Source: Shimia sagamensis (GTDB lineage: Bacteria > Pseudomonadota > Alphaproteobacteria > Rhodobacterales > Rhodobacteraceae). Taken from it: a stretch of DNA of 64,000 bases. Location of the stretch: assembly GCF_900182745.1 (NCBI RefSeq), contig NZ_FXTY01000001.1, forward strand, positions 434,001 to 498,000, written 5' to 3'. A program made the position numbers and the translations under genes. Shown here piece by piece: positions 26,749 to 36,341 of this stretch. The notes under the pieces are model-generated. The model saw only the letters and a program-made list of their open reading frames with translations, was not told where the DNA came from and searched no databases. The first letter of the stretch is position 1; every line of letters starts with the position of its first letter.

Positions 26749-29700
26749 TTACTCTGCTGGAACCGCGGCGCTGTCGTGGCTCAGCGGTTGCGGAATATGC
26801 ACCAGCATCTCTTTTGGGCACACCTGCAGGAAGTTGGTTTTCTCAACATCCCAGTGTTGCAGGATATCGCGCGCCTTCACCGATCCGGTCTCGGCCACAT
26901 GGCGCTCGATCATGCCTTTCAGCTGATCTTCCCAATGCTGCACAGTCACCGGACAGGTCACCAGCGTCTCCATGTTCATCACCCCTTCGGCCTTGCCGTC
27001 TGGGTCATAAAGATAGGCCATGCCGCCAGTCATACCCGCGCCAAAGTTGGCACCGATGTCACCCAGGATCACCGCCAGACCGCCGGTCATATATTCACAC
27101 CCACAGGCGCCACAGCCCTCGATCACAACTTTTGCACCGGAGTTCCGCACTGCAAAGCGTTCTCCGGCACGACCCGCTGCAAACAGATAGCCATCAGTGG
27201 CGCCGTAGAGCACGGTGTTGCCGATGATGGTGTTGTCCGCGGCTGACAGCGGACTTGCCATTGGTGGGCGCACCACAACAGTACCACCAGACAGACCTTT
27301 GCCGACATAGTCGTTGGCATCACCGGACACTTCGATCTTCAGACCCGGTGCCGCAAAGGCCCCCAGCGACTGCCCCGCAGAGCCGGTTAGCTTGACGGTC
27401 AGGTGATCCTCCTGCAGTGCGTTGCGCATACCAAAATTGCGCACGATGTGGCTCGAGGTGCGTGTGCCCACGGTCCGGTGCGTGTTCTGCACCGCATAGG
27501 ACAGTTGCATCTTCTCGCCATCTTCCAGGAAGCGCGCCGCATCCCGGACAATTTCCGCATCCAGCGTGTCAGGCACGTAGTTGCGGTCTTTGTCGCGGTT
27601 GTAGACAATGTCATGTGCGCCATCGACGGTGATCAACAGCGGGTTCAGGTCCAGATCGTCAAGGTGGGCGGAGCCACGGCTCACCTGCGCCAGCAGGTCG
27701 GCACGACCAATCACCTCGTCCAAGGACTTCGCACCAATAGAGGCGAGGATTTCCCGCACTTCCTGCGCATAGAAGGTGATCAGGTTCACCACCTTATCCG
27801 CGCTGCCGGTGTACTTCTTGCGCAGGTCTTCGTCCTGCGTACACACACCAACCGGGCAGGTGTTGGACTGACACTGGCGCACCATAATACAGCCCATCGC
27901 GATCAACGCAGCGGTGCCAATGCCGTATTCCTCGGCACCCATCATCGCAGCCATTACGATGTCACGCCCCGTGCGCAGACCACCATCGGTCCGCAGGGTC
28001 ACCCGCTCGCGCAGGTTGTTCATCGCGAGCACTTGGTGTGCCTCGGTCAGACCCATCTCCCATGGCAGACCACAGTATTTGATCGAGGTCGCAGGTGACG
28101 CACCTGTGCCGCCATTGTGGCCAGAGATCAGGATGATGTCGGCTTTCGCCTTCGCCACGCCAGCGGCAATTGTGCCAACGCCAGACGAAGCCACCAGCTT
28201 CACCGTCACCTTACAACGCGGGTTGATCTGCTTCAGGTCATAGATCAACTGCGCCAGGTCTTCGATCGAGTAGATGTCGTGGTGTGGCGGCGGAGAAATC
28301 AGGGTCACACCTTTGGTGGAGTGACGCAGACGCGCAATCAGGTCAGTGACCTTCATACCCGGCAGCTGGCCACCTTCACCGGGCTTTGCACCCTGTGCCA
28401 CTTTGATTTCCAGCTCTTCACACTGGTTCAAGTATTCAGCGGTCACACCAAAACGGCCCGACGCCACCTGCTTGATCTTTGCAGACGGGTTGTCGCCGTT
28501 TGGCTCTGGCACAAAGTGTGCTGGATCTTCCCCACCCTCACCGGAGTCAGACTTCGCGCCAATCCGGTTCATCGCCACGTTCAGGGTTTTGTGCGCTTCA
28601 GGAGACAGCGCGCCCAAAGACATGCCCGGTGTCACAAACCGTTTGCGGATCGCAGTGATGCTTTCCACGTCTTCAATTGGAATGGCCTCGCCCAGCGGCT
28701 TGATGTTCAGCAGGTCACGCAGATGGATCGGTGGGTTCGCCTGCATCTTCGCAGAATACTGCTTCCACATCTCATAAGACGCGCGATTACAGGCCGCCTG
28801 CATCATATGCATGGTCTGCGCACCCCAAGCGTGGGTCTCGCCAGACTTACGCGCCTTGTAGAAACCACCAATCGGCAGCACATCGGTGCCCGACTTAAAG
28901 CCTTTGGCGTGCACTTCTTCAACCTTGTGCTGAATGCCGCTGACACCAATACCGGAAATCCGGCTGGTCATGCCGGGGAAGTATTCCGCACACATCGCGC
29001 GGGACAGGCCCACAGCTTCAAAGTTCAAACCACCGCGATAGGAGGAAATCACCGAAATCCCCATCTTCGCCATGATTTTCAACAGACCTTGGTCAATCGC
29101 CTCACGATAGCGCGCCATGTTCTCGGTCAGCGTGCCATCAGCCAAACCACGCGCAATGCGATCTGCCAATGTGTCTTCGGCCAGATAAGCGTTCACCACA
29201 GTCGCACCGGAGCCAATCAGCACAGCAAAATAGTGTGGATCGATACATTCCGCAGAGCGCACATTCAGGCTAGAGAACGTCCGCAAACCTTTGCGTGTCA
29301 GATGGCTGTGCACCGCGCTGGTCGCCAGGATCATTGGCATCGCAACCTTGTCCACACCTTGCGCCTGATCGGTCAACACAATGTGCCCCGCACCAGAGCG
29401 CACCGCATCTTCGGCTTCGGCGCGAATGCGCTCCAAACCAGCCTGCAAGGCGCCGCCCGCATCATAGGTACAGTCGATTGTCACAACCGTGTCATCAAAC
29501 GCCTCGAGCATGCGTTCAAACTGGCCATTGGCCACAAACGGACTCTCCAGAACCGCAATCTCGGTCTGGCTGCCGTCTTCGCTCAGCACGTTCTTCAGAT
29601 TGCCAAACCGCGTCTTCAGCGACATCACGCGGTATTCACGCAGCGAGTCAATCGGCGGGTTGGTCACCTGTGAGAAGTTCTGACGGAAGAAGTGGCTCAG

Positions 29701-31278
29701 AGGGCGGTACATCTTCGACAACACGGCACTTGGTGTGTCATCGCCCATCGAGGCCAGCGCCTCTTTGCCATCCTCAGCCATCGGCGCGAGGATCTGCTCA
29801 ACCTCTTCCATGGAATACCCGGCCGCAATCTGACGCTGACGCAGTTCTTCGCCGGTATAAGTTGCCGTTTCTTCCACGCTGGCCAGCTCGTCGCCAAGGT
29901 CGCGGATCTTGCCAACCCACTCACCAAACGGACGCGCCGCCGCCAGTTTATTCTTGATATCCGTGTCATGATAAAGCTTGCCGGCTTTCATATCCACGGC
30001 CAGCATCTGTCCCGGACCAAGCGCGCCTTTTTCCACTACGGAGGCTTCGTCAATTGGCACCATGCCGGCCTCAGAGCCCGCAATCAGCAACCCATCCCCG
30101 GTCACAACATAGCGCATCGGGCGCAGACCGTTGCGGTCCAGACCAGCACAGACCCAGCGACCATCGGTCATCGCCAGCGCAGCCGGGCCGTCCCATGGCT
30201 CCATCACGGAGTTACAGTAGGAATACATGTCACGCCAGGACTGCGGCAGCTCCACTGCCTGCTTGGACCAGCTTTCTGGCACCATCATGGTTTTTGCCAT
30301 CGGCGCAGAGCGCCCCGCGCGCACCAGAACTTCAAACACACCGTCCAGCGCAGCGGAGTCAGACGCCCCACCCGGAATGATTGGCTTGATATCCTCAGCA
30401 AAATCCCCAAACGACGCAGACGCCATACGGATCTCGTGGCTCTTCATCCAGTTCAGGTTGCCTTTGAGCGTGTTGATCTCACCATTGTGCGCCAACATGC
30501 GGAACGGCTGGGCCAGCCACCACTGTGGGAAGGTGTTGGTGGAATACCGTTGGTGATAGATTGCAAACGCGCTTTCGAACCGCTCATCCAACAGGTCCGG
30601 ATAAAACACCGCGACCTGCTCCGCGAGCATCATGCCTTTGTAGATAATCGACCGGCACGACAGTGACGCCAGATAGAGTTCGCTGATGTTCGCCGCCAGC
30701 GCCGCCTTTTCGATCCGACGACGGATCACATAAAGCTCGCGCTCAAACGTGTCCTCATCCACCCCTTTGGAGTTGGAGATCAGGATCTGCTCAATCTCCG
30801 GACGGGTTGCGTTGGCTTTCTCACCCAGACAGGTCACATCCACCGGCACATGACGCCAGCCATAGATGCGATAGCCCATCTTCAGAACTTCGGTTTCCAC
30901 AATTGTCCGGCAGCTTTCCTGCGCGCCGTGATCAGTGCGTGGCAAAAACACCTGACCCACCGCAATCAGCTCATCTTTGTTCGGCTCATGGCCGGTGCGC
31001 TCGATCTGATCATAGAAAAACGGAACCGGGATTTGCACGTGAATGCCCGCGCCATCGCCGGTCTTGCCGTCCGCATCCACAGCACCGCGGTGCCAAATCG
31101 CCTTCAATGCGGTGATGCCCGCCTCGACAACCTTGCGGCTGGGCTTGCCGTCCACGGACACCACAAGGCCGACGCCACATGAGGAATGTTCTTCGCTTTC
31201 CTCATACAGGCCATTCTCAGCCATAAACGTACGCTTGGCTTCTTCTGCCCGCACCCAGTTTTCATCGTATTTGGTCAT
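26749..31278 (-). CDS. gltB: Glutamate synthase (NADPH) large subunit
   Basis: A 1509-residue enzyme. A short propeptide ends before Cys34 (HSSCGVGLV), the N-terminal glutaminase nucleophile. The FMN-binding synthase domain follows, then the 3Fe-4S segment CIMVRQCQSNTCPVGVC and the C-terminal beta-helix (GSAGQSLGAFAAPGL). With GltD it makes two glutamates from glutamine and 2-oxoglutarate. Its ATG is 4 bases after the upstream gene, whose 3' end contains the AAAGGA ribosome site, so it is co-transcribed with three small genes and probably gltD. Confidence 0.97.
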   Translation of the reverse strand: MTKYDENWVRAEEAKRTFMAENGLYEESEEHSSCGVGLVVSVDGKPSRKVVEAGITALKAIWHRGAVDADGKTGDGAGIHVQIPVPFFYDQIERTGHEPNKDELIAVGQVFLPRTDHGAQESCRTIVETEVLKMGYRIYGWRHVPVDVTCLGEKANATRPEIEQILISNSKGVDEDTFERELYVIRRRIEKAALAANISELYLASLSCRSIIYKGMMLAEQVAVFYPDLLDERFESAFAIYHQRYSTNTFPQWWLAQPFRMLAHNGEINTLKGNLNWMKSHEIRMASASFGDFAEDIKPIIPGGASDSAALDGVFEVLVRAGRSAPMAKTMMVPESWSKQAVELPQSWRDMYSYCNSVMEPWDGPAALAMTDGRWVCAGLDRNGLRPMRYVVTGDGLLIAGSEAGMVPIDEASVVEKGALGPGQMLAVDMKAGKLYHDTDIKNKLAAARPFGEWVGKIRDLGDELASVEETATYTGEELRQRQIAAGYSMEEVEQILAPMAEDGKEALASMGDDTPSAVLSKMYRPLSHFFRQNFSQVTNPPIDSLREYRVMSLKTRFGNLKNVLSEDGSQTEIAVLESPFVANGQFERMLEAFDDTVVTIDCTYDAGGALQAGLERIRAEAEDAVRSGAGHIVLTDQAQGVDKVAMPMILATSAVHSHLTRKGLRTFSSLNVRSAECIDPHYFAVLIGSGATVVNAYLAEDTLADRIARGLADGTLTENMARYREAIDQGLLKIMAKMGISVISSYRGGLNFEAVGLSRAMCAEYFPGMTSRISGIGVSGIQHKVEEVHAKGFKSGTDVLPIGGFYKARKSGETHAWGAQTMHMMQAACNRASYEMWKQYSAKMQANPPIHLRDLLNIKPLGEAIPIEDVESITAIRKRFVTPGMSLGALSPEAHKTLNVAMNRIGAKSDSGEGGEDPAHFVPEPNGDNPSAKIKQVASGRFGVTAEYLNQCEELEIKVAQGAKPGEGGQLPGMKVTDLIARLRHSTKGVTLISPPPHHDIYSIEDLAQLIYDLKQINPRCKVTVKLVASSGVGTIAAGVAKAKADIILISGHNGGTGASPATSIKYCGLPWEMGLTEAHQVLAMNNLRERVTLRTDGGLRTGRDIVMAAMMGAEEYGIGTAALIAMGCIMVRQCQSNTCPVGVCTQDEDLRKKYTGSADKVVNLITFYAQEVREILASIGAKSLDEVIGRADLLAQVSRGSAHLDDLDLNPLLITVDGAHDIVYNRDKDRNYVPDTLDAEIVRDAARFLEDGEKMQLSYAVQNTHRTVGTRTSSHIVRNFGMRNALQEDHLTVKLTGSAGQSLGAFAAPGLKIEVSGDANDYVGKGLSGGTVVVRPPMASPLSAADNTIIGNTVLYGATDGYLFAAGRAGERFAVRNSGAKVVIEGCGACGCEYMTGGLAVILGDIGANFGAGMTGGMAYLYDPDGKAEGVMNMETLVTCPVTVQHWEDQLKGMIERHVAETGSVKARDILQHWDVEKTNFLQVCPKEMLVHIPQPLSHDSAAVPAE

Positions 31279-31282
31279 GGTC

Positions 31283-32017
31283 TTATCCTTTCGCCAAGTT
31301 GCGAAGAGAGCTCTTCAAGCTGAAATTCTCACACTGATAAATCAGTGAATCGTCGTTGTAGTCGGGGTCCTCTGGCCAGAGGACCCGCATCCCTTCATGT
31401 GGGGTTTCTTCCAACACACCCATGAAGTTGATCACCGTTTTGCCCTCCAACATCGTGTTGGTGGCACGGTGCAGGTAAAACTCACCCGAAATAGTTGCTT
31501 CCAGCGCATTCTGCTGAAAATCCAGTACGCCGGTGAAAGTACCCATCTCAAAGGTCGCCTCGTCGATGTCTCTGCTCTCACCTGTCAGCTGATACTCCAG
31601 CGTCATGTCAACGGGGCTGGCCTCTACAAACACCGGCAGTTTAAACAGAATTGTCTGGTCGGACCGGTCTGAGCCCGTGACAAGAATTTGCTGCAGCGAC
31701 AGCGGATCACGGTTGTCAGTAATGCCCTCCACCGCCACGTCACCAAGCTCTTCAAATGCCATCAGCAGATCGTAGTCCGACGTGAAGACATCAACGAAGT
31801 CCAAATCGTCTTTCTCAATCTCAATATGCTGAATGACTTCAGCGTCCCCGGATTGACACCGTGAAACCCGAACAACGGTGCAGTCGTCCATCTGCATCGC
31901 AATCACAGGTGCGCAGGCTTCGCGAGGAATACGTTGCCAATCCATTGCCTGAACAGGAGTTCCAGCACTCAACAACACGCAAAAAACCATCACATGTCGC
32001 AATACAGCTGTGATCAT
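31283..32017 (-). CDS. Hypothetical secreted protein between gltD and gltB
   Basis: A 244-residue protein with a signal peptide (MITAVLRHVMVFCVLLSAG, cleavage near VQA). Its mature part has beta-rich, acidic sequence and a few Cys (EACAPVIAMQMDDCTVVRVSR). I do not recognise a family. It overlaps the hydrolase by 4 bases (ATGA) and lies 4 bases before gltB. A periplasmic protein in a cytoplasmic nitrogen-assimilation operon is unusual. Confidence 0.7.
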   Translation of the reverse strand: MITAVLRHVMVFCVLLSAGTPVQAMDWQRIPREACAPVIAMQMDDCTVVRVSRCQSGDAEVIQHIEIEKDDLDFVDVFTSDYDLLMAFEELGDVAVEGITDNRDPLSLQQILVTGSDRSDQTILFKLPVFVEASPVDMTLEYQLTGESRDIDEATFEMGTFTGVLDFQQNALEATISGEFYLHRATNTMLEGKTVINFMGVLEETPHEGMRVLWPEDPDYNDDSLIYQCENFSLKSSLRNLAKG

Positions 32018-32790
32018 CTTTCACCCCCTTCTGAAACCGGCCATGCCGGCGCCGTTTGCTCCGCTTGTGGCGGGTCTTCCCTGCGCAGCACGGTGAAATG
32101 GCCTTCCAACAGTTTGCGCACTTTGCGCGTTTTCACGTCCATGGCCCGCTCCAAAAGCGGACGCATGATATCGAGTTTCTTCAACGCTTTCACCAGATCA
32201 TGGGACTCGCCCCGCAAGATGAAATGGTTGAAGGTTTTGGACGCCGGCGAAAAGCGGGCCCAGTGGATACGTTCTTTCGGTGAGTCGCCGTGCAGCACGA
32301 GGGAGCGCATGCCGTCTTGTGGCGCAGGTACTTGACGGACCAGATCGGTTGGGAAGCGGCGGCGCCACTTCTGCCAACGGGTCTCTTCCGGCACCACGTT
32401 TGGATGCATAGAGAACTGCGGAGACGGCGCCACAACGGTGTCGACACGGGTCAGCGTCGGCAACACAAGCGCCATAAAGCCGCCCATGCTGTTGCCAATC
32501 GCAACCACCTCGTCAATGGCTTCGCGTGCCACCACCGTCTCTATCTCCTTCACTATCGCCACGGGCAAATCCGGGCTGTTCATCCATGTTCTGGCCCGCT
32601 CTGTGACCAGGATCACGTGGTTCTCTCCGCCCTGCGACGCGGTCCCCACAAATTCAAACGGCGGCATCTCGTTGGGCTTTGTACCCACCCCGCCAAGCGT
32701 GACCACCAACCGGTTGCCGGTGCCGCGCATATAAGCCACTTCATGGTCTTCGGTCGCGATCCGCATTTGAATATCGACTCGTTGATCCAT
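32014..32790 (-). CDS. Alpha/beta-hydrolase fold protein
   Basis: A 258-residue protein. The nucleophile elbow is GNSMGGF (canonical GxSxG) and a candidate catalytic His lies in LRGESHDLVKAL. There is no signal peptide. The strand order and length fit a bacterial esterase-like hydrolase, but the substrate is not predictable. It is 15 bases after the GFA gene and overlaps the hypothetical secreted gene. Confidence 0.72.
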   Translation of the reverse strand: MDQRVDIQMRIATEDHEVAYMRGTGNRLVVTLGGVGTKPNEMPPFEFVGTASQGGENHVILVTERARTWMNSPDLPVAIVKEIETVVAREAIDEVVAIGNSMGGFMALVLPTLTRVDTVVAPSPQFSMHPNVVPEETRWQKWRRRFPTDLVRQVPAPQDGMRSLVLHGDSPKERIHWARFSPASKTFNHFILRGESHDLVKALKKLDIMRPLLERAMDVKTRKVRKLLEGHFTVLRREDPPQAEQTAPAWPVSEGGER

Positions 32791-32805
32791 TTGACGGCGA
32801 CTACC

Positions 32806-33264
32806 TCAGTTGGTCCCGAGGTCGTTAAACAACGCCACACACTGCGCACGTGTCATTTCTTTGCGACCTTCGCCGGCAAAGGAATAGCTGTCCGGCTTCT
32901 GGTCGATGAAGATCTCGCTCAGAAGTTCAAACCCGTTGGGGTCGTCAAACAGCCCCATTGGCACCGCCGTCCCACCAGCCCACTCGTTGTCTGCTGTGAC
33001 TCGATAAAACAGGTTGGTGCCACATTTATTGCACCACGCACGCTCCGCCCACTCCGAACTCTGAAGCCGTGCGATGTGCTCCGCACCGCTCCAGGTGATC
33101 GAGTCGGTTGGAACCGAAACCGCTATTAGCGCCGCACCGGTCCAACGGCGGCATTGCTCACAATGACAGATGCCCGCTTGCGCTGGCACTTGCTCGGACT
33201 CAAACCGCACCGCGCCACACAGGCATGCGCCGGTCTTGGTCGATGTGGTTTTTGTCGTCGTCAT
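32806..33264 (-). CDS. GFA-family (Mss4/CENP-V fold) zinc protein
   Basis: A 152-residue member of the glutathione-dependent formaldehyde-activating (Gfa/CENP-V) family. The zinc-binding layout is visible: GACLCGAVRFE, then CHCEQCRRWTGA, and a distal CNKCGTNLF. Many family members are not formaldehyde enzymes, so the function is left open. It is the first of the three genes inserted between gltD and gltB. Confidence 0.85.
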   Translation of the reverse strand: MTTTKTTSTKTGACLCGAVRFESEQVPAQAGICHCEQCRRWTGAALIAVSVPTDSITWSGAEHIARLQSSEWAERAWCNKCGTNLFYRVTADNEWAGGTAVPMGLFDDPNGFELLSEIFIDQKPDSYSFAGEGRKEMTRAQCVALFNDLGTN

Positions 33265-33330
33265 TGGGTCAACACCTCTGTCACGTTAACATTTGGCCGC
33301 TTTATGTCGCACAGTCGCAAAACAGCCGTG

Positions 33331-33350
33331 ATACCGACGCAATACCGACG
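33331..33350. repeat. Tandem ATACCGACG pair between gltD and GFA gene
   Basis: ATACCGACG occurs twice with an 11-base period (33331 and 33342), one helical turn apart, in the 121-base gap after gltD. It could be a two-site operator or chance. Confidence 0.3.
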
Positions 33351-33385
33351 TCCCTTTTGGGAGCCCGTATTGCGCCGATTAACAC

Positions 33386-34822
33386 TTATTCCGCAGCAAT
33401 TGCCGGGGTCGCGCCCAGCTTTTCAAGGATGGCATCCGCACAATCACGGCCGTCTTTGATCGCCCAAACAACCAAGCTTGCACCGCGTACAATATCACCT
33501 ACCGCGTACACCCCATCGAGGTCAGTTGCGCCGGTGGTAAACTGTGCTTTCACTGTGCCCCAACGGGTCACTTCCAGCTCTGGCTGATCCCACAGGGTTG
33601 GCAGATCTTCCGGCTCAAAGCCCAGTGCCTTAATCACCAGGTCCGCGTCCTCAACATAGTCGGCACCTTCGATCACTTCAGGGCTCTGACGGCCAGAGGC
33701 ATCTGGTTGACCCAACCGCATTTTCTGCACCATCACGCCTTCAACAGCGTCACCGCCGGTGAAACCCTTCGGCGCGGAAAGCCACACAAATTCAACGCCT
33801 TCTTCCTCGGCATTTTGTGTTTCACGCTGCGAACCCGGCATGTTGGCTTTGTCACGGCGATACAGACATTTCACGCTTTCGGCACCCTGACGGATCGCCG
33901 TGCGCACACAATCCATTGCGGTATCACCACCGCCAATGACAACAACCTTTTTGCCCTCGGCATAAAGCTCGCCGCTTTCGATTTCCGGCACGGTATCGCC
34001 AAAGTTTTCACGGTTGGAGGCGGTCAGATAATCAATCGCTTTCACGATGCCTTTGGCACCAGAACCCGGTCCACCAAGGTCGCGGCTTTTGTAAACGCCG
34101 GTTGCGATAATCACAGCCTCATGTGCATCGCGGATCTCCTGGAATGTGATGCCTTCACCCACATTGCAGTTCAGCTTAAAGGTCACGCCGCCATCTTCGA
34201 GCAGTTTGTTGCGGCGCATAACCACATCTTTTTCCAGCTTAAATCCTGGAATGCCGTAGGTCAGCAAACCACCAGCCCGGTCGTAGCGATCATAGATGGT
34301 CACTTGTAGACCCGCACGACGCAAACGGTCTGCCGCGGCCAAGCCACCAGGGCCTGCGCCAATGATGCCGACGCTCTCAGAACGCTCCTGAGCAGGCGCA
34401 AGAGCCTTGACCCAGCCCTTTTCCCAAGCGGTGTCGGTGATATACTTCTCCACCGAGCCAATGGTCACGGTGCCGTGGCCAGATTGCTCGATCACGCAGT
34501 TGCCTTCACACAGGCGGTCCTGCGGGCAAATACGGCCACAGATCTCCGGGAAGGTGTTGGTGGCTTGGCTGACAGCATAAGCTTCTTCCAGACGGCCGGT
34601 CGCCGTCAGGCGCAGCCAGTCAGGGATGTTGTTGTGCAGCGGGCAGTGGCTCTGGCAATAGGGCACGCCACATTGGCTGCACCGACTCGCCTGCTCTTCT
34701 GCTTTCGCCTGAGCGAACTCCGCATAGATTTCGTCGAAATCTTCCTTGCGTACAGTGGCGCCACGCTTCTCCGGCATGTCGCGATCCACAGTCACAAATT
34801 TCAGCATAGGTTGCTTAGCCAC
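33386..34822 (-). CDS. gltD: Glutamate synthase (NADPH) small subunit
   Basis: A 478-residue flavoprotein that passes electrons from NADPH to GltB. The N-terminal Cys motif CSQCGVPYCQSHCPLHNNIPDW binds Fe-S clusters (quoted here as its leading segment), GIIGAGPGGLAAADRLRRAG binds FAD and VVIGGGDTAMDCVR binds NADPH. It lies 121 bases upstream of three small genes that precede gltB, on the same strand. The start faces the divergent uppP across a 221-base AT-rich region. Confidence 0.96.
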   Translation of the reverse strand: MAKQPMLKFVTVDRDMPEKRGATVRKEDFDEIYAEFAQAKAEEQASRCSQCGVPYCQSHCPLHNNIPDWLRLTATGRLEEAYAVSQATNTFPEICGRICPQDRLCEGNCVIEQSGHGTVTIGSVEKYITDTAWEKGWVKALAPAQERSESVGIIGAGPGGLAAADRLRRAGLQVTIYDRYDRAGGLLTYGIPGFKLEKDVVMRRNKLLEDGGVTFKLNCNVGEGITFQEIRDAHEAVIIATGVYKSRDLGGPGSGAKGIVKAIDYLTASNRENFGDTVPEIESGELYAEGKKVVVIGGGDTAMDCVRTAIRQGAESVKCLYRRDKANMPGSQRETQNAEEEGVEFVWLSAPKGFTGGDAVEGVMVQKMRLGQPDASGRQSPEVIEGADYVEDADLVIKALGFEPEDLPTLWDQPELEVTRWGTVKAQFTTGATDLDGVYAVGDIVRGASLVVWAIKDGRDCADAILEKLGATPAIAAE

Positions 34823-35043
34823 GTCAGCTGCCTCCTGATTAAATCCAGTTCGGAGTGTTTAGATAATATTCACAGGATATAAAAGTCAATTGCACTGACC
34901 TATATTTCAGTTTTTTGACAAATATCGCAGTGCAGCCGCAATAATTGGAGCGATTTATGGTCCGATTCGGACCTATATTCTGTATTTCCCTTGAATCATT
35001 GAGCATTTATATGTGAGTCGCTCAACCAAGGATCCCACCGCAA
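34823..35043. promoter_or_regulatory. Divergent gltD/uppP control region
   Basis: This AT-rich 221-base gap holds several signals: TTGACA at 34915-34920 with AATAAT 19 bases on (34940-34945), a candidate plus-strand promoter; a 15-base inverted repeat GGTCCGA-T-TCGGACC (34959-34973); and a wider pair TGCACTG (34891-34897) / CAGTGCA (34928-34934). One of the palindromes could bind a nitrogen or glutamate regulator, but no match to a known operator was made. Confidence 0.5.
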
Positions 35044-35847
35044 ATGGCACTTTTTCACATTTTTCTGGTGGCGATCATTCAGGGCCTCACCGAATTCCTG
35101 CCGGTCAGCTCCTCGGGACACCTGATTCTCCTATCGAAAGTAACCTCGCTACCGGACCAAGGACTCGCCATTGATGTGGCCGCGCATGTCGGCACCTTGG
35201 GCGCTGTGATTCTCTATTTCTGGAGGGATGCAAAGATTGCTTTCGGAGGTTTGCCCCGCATGTTGACCGGCCGCGTCGACACGCCCGGAGCCCGTCTGGC
35301 CTTCCTCCTGACGACCGCAACCATCCCGGTTATATTCGCTGGCCTCGCCTTAAAACTCACAGGATTGGATGAAGCTTTGCGCTCCGTCGCCGTGATTGGC
35401 TGGACCATGATCCTCTTTGGCATCGTGTTGTGGTGGATGGATCAACACGGCCCCCAAACCAAATCTGAAACGGACTGGTCTTTGAAAGACGCGCTGAAGA
35501 TGGGCCTCTGGCAAGCGCTCGCCCTCATTCCCGGCACATCGCGCTCCGGCATCACCATCACCGGCGCCCGCCACCTGGGCTATGCCCGCAAAGACGCGGC
35601 AAAACTGGCCATGCTGATGTCGATCCCAACCATCCTAGCCAGCGGCACTCTGCTTTCACTGGATGTCATCAAAGAAGCCAATATGGATCTGGCCAAAGAC
35701 GCTGCCATCGCCGCCGTCTTTTCTTTCTTCGCCGCCTTGCTTGCGCTGGCTTTCATGATGCGCCTGCTGCGCTCTGTGAGCTTCACACCGTATGTGATCT
35801 ACCGCATCCTTTTGGGCGCCGCCTTGCTCTTCATGGCTTACAGCTGA
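35044..35847 (+). CDS. uppP: Undecaprenyl-diphosphatase
   Basis: A 267-residue BacA-type integral membrane enzyme that recycles undecaprenyl diphosphate for cell-wall synthesis and gives bacitracin tolerance. The signature GLTEFLPVSSSGHL is at the N-terminus and ALIPGTSRSGITI in the middle, flanked by about eight hydrophobic segments. AAGGA is 12 bases upstream of the start. It ends at a strong terminator shared with rpsT. Confidence 0.95.
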   Translation: MALFHIFLVAIIQGLTEFLPVSSSGHLILLSKVTSLPDQGLAIDVAAHVGTLGAVILYFWRDAKIAFGGLPRMLTGRVDTPGARLAFLLTTATIPVIFAGLALKLTGLDEALRSVAVIGWTMILFGIVLWWMDQHGPQTKSETDWSLKDALKMGLWQALALIPGTSRSGITITGARHLGYARKDAAKLAMLMSIPTILASGTLLSLDVIKEANMDLAKDAAIAAVFSFFAALLALAFMMRLLRSVSFTPYVIYRILLGAALLFMAYS

Positions 35848-35852
35848 ACGCA

Positions 35853-35883
35853 AAAAAGCGCCGCTGAAACAGCGGCGCTTTTT
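35853..35883. terminator. Bidirectional terminator between uppP and rpsT
   Basis: Perfect 14-base stem AAAAAGCGCCGCTG / CAGCGGCGCTTTTT with AAA loop; A/T tails give a U tract in both directions, suiting convergent genes. Confidence 0.9.
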
Positions 35884-35904
35884 GTATTCGTTGGGAAAAT
35901 CGGC

Positions 35905-36168
35905 TTACGCCAGCGCTTTCACCCGTGCGGACAGGCGGGACATTTTCCGCGCTGCAGTGTTCTTGTGATAGATGCCTTTGCTAACGCCACGCATCAGCTC
36001 TGGCTGAGCAGCACGCAGAGCGGCGACGGCTGCGGCTTTGTCACCGGATTCGATGGCTTCTTCCGCGGCGCGGATGAAAGTACGGATGCGGGAACGGCGT
36101 GCTTTGTTAACTTCAAGACGACGCTCGTTCTGACGGGCGCGTTTTTTTGCCTGAGGCGAATTTGCCAT
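35905..36168 (-). CDS. rpsT: 30S ribosomal protein S20
   Basis: An 87-residue, Lys/Arg/Ala-rich helical protein starting [17 protein letters not shown] and ending [13 protein letters not shown], the standard S20 architecture. It binds 16S rRNA. Often it neighbours dnaA in related genomes; here the upstream gene is instead a hybrid sensor kinase, and no dnaA or origin is seen. Confidence 0.97.
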   Translation of the reverse strand: MANSPQAKKRARQNERRLEVNKARRSRIRTFIRAAEEAIESGDKAAAVAALRAAQPELMRGVSKGIYHKNTAARKMSRLSARVKALA

Positions 36169-36341
36169 GATCTGAGACCTTTTGGTTCGGTACGGTTTAT
36201 TGCGTGCTACATCCCGAACGGGCTCTCTTCTTCAGAGAATCAGATCAAGCCTAAGCGGGCTGCACGCGCATGTATGGTGGCGCTATATAGAGATTTTGCA
36301 GCGGAACGCAATCCCAAACGCGCCGTGTGCACTGCCACACA

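Noticed and set aside
28117-29673. Long open frame (518 codons) opposite gltB
   Set aside because: It lies wholly inside the well-supported gltB frame, is His/Arg/Gln-rich with no domain, and is a typical high-GC antisense shadow.
35905-36341. Possible dnaA/origin region beside rpsT
   Set aside because: In related genomes rpsT often neighbours dnaA, but no dnaA gene, DnaA-box cluster or AT-rich unwinding region is present here.
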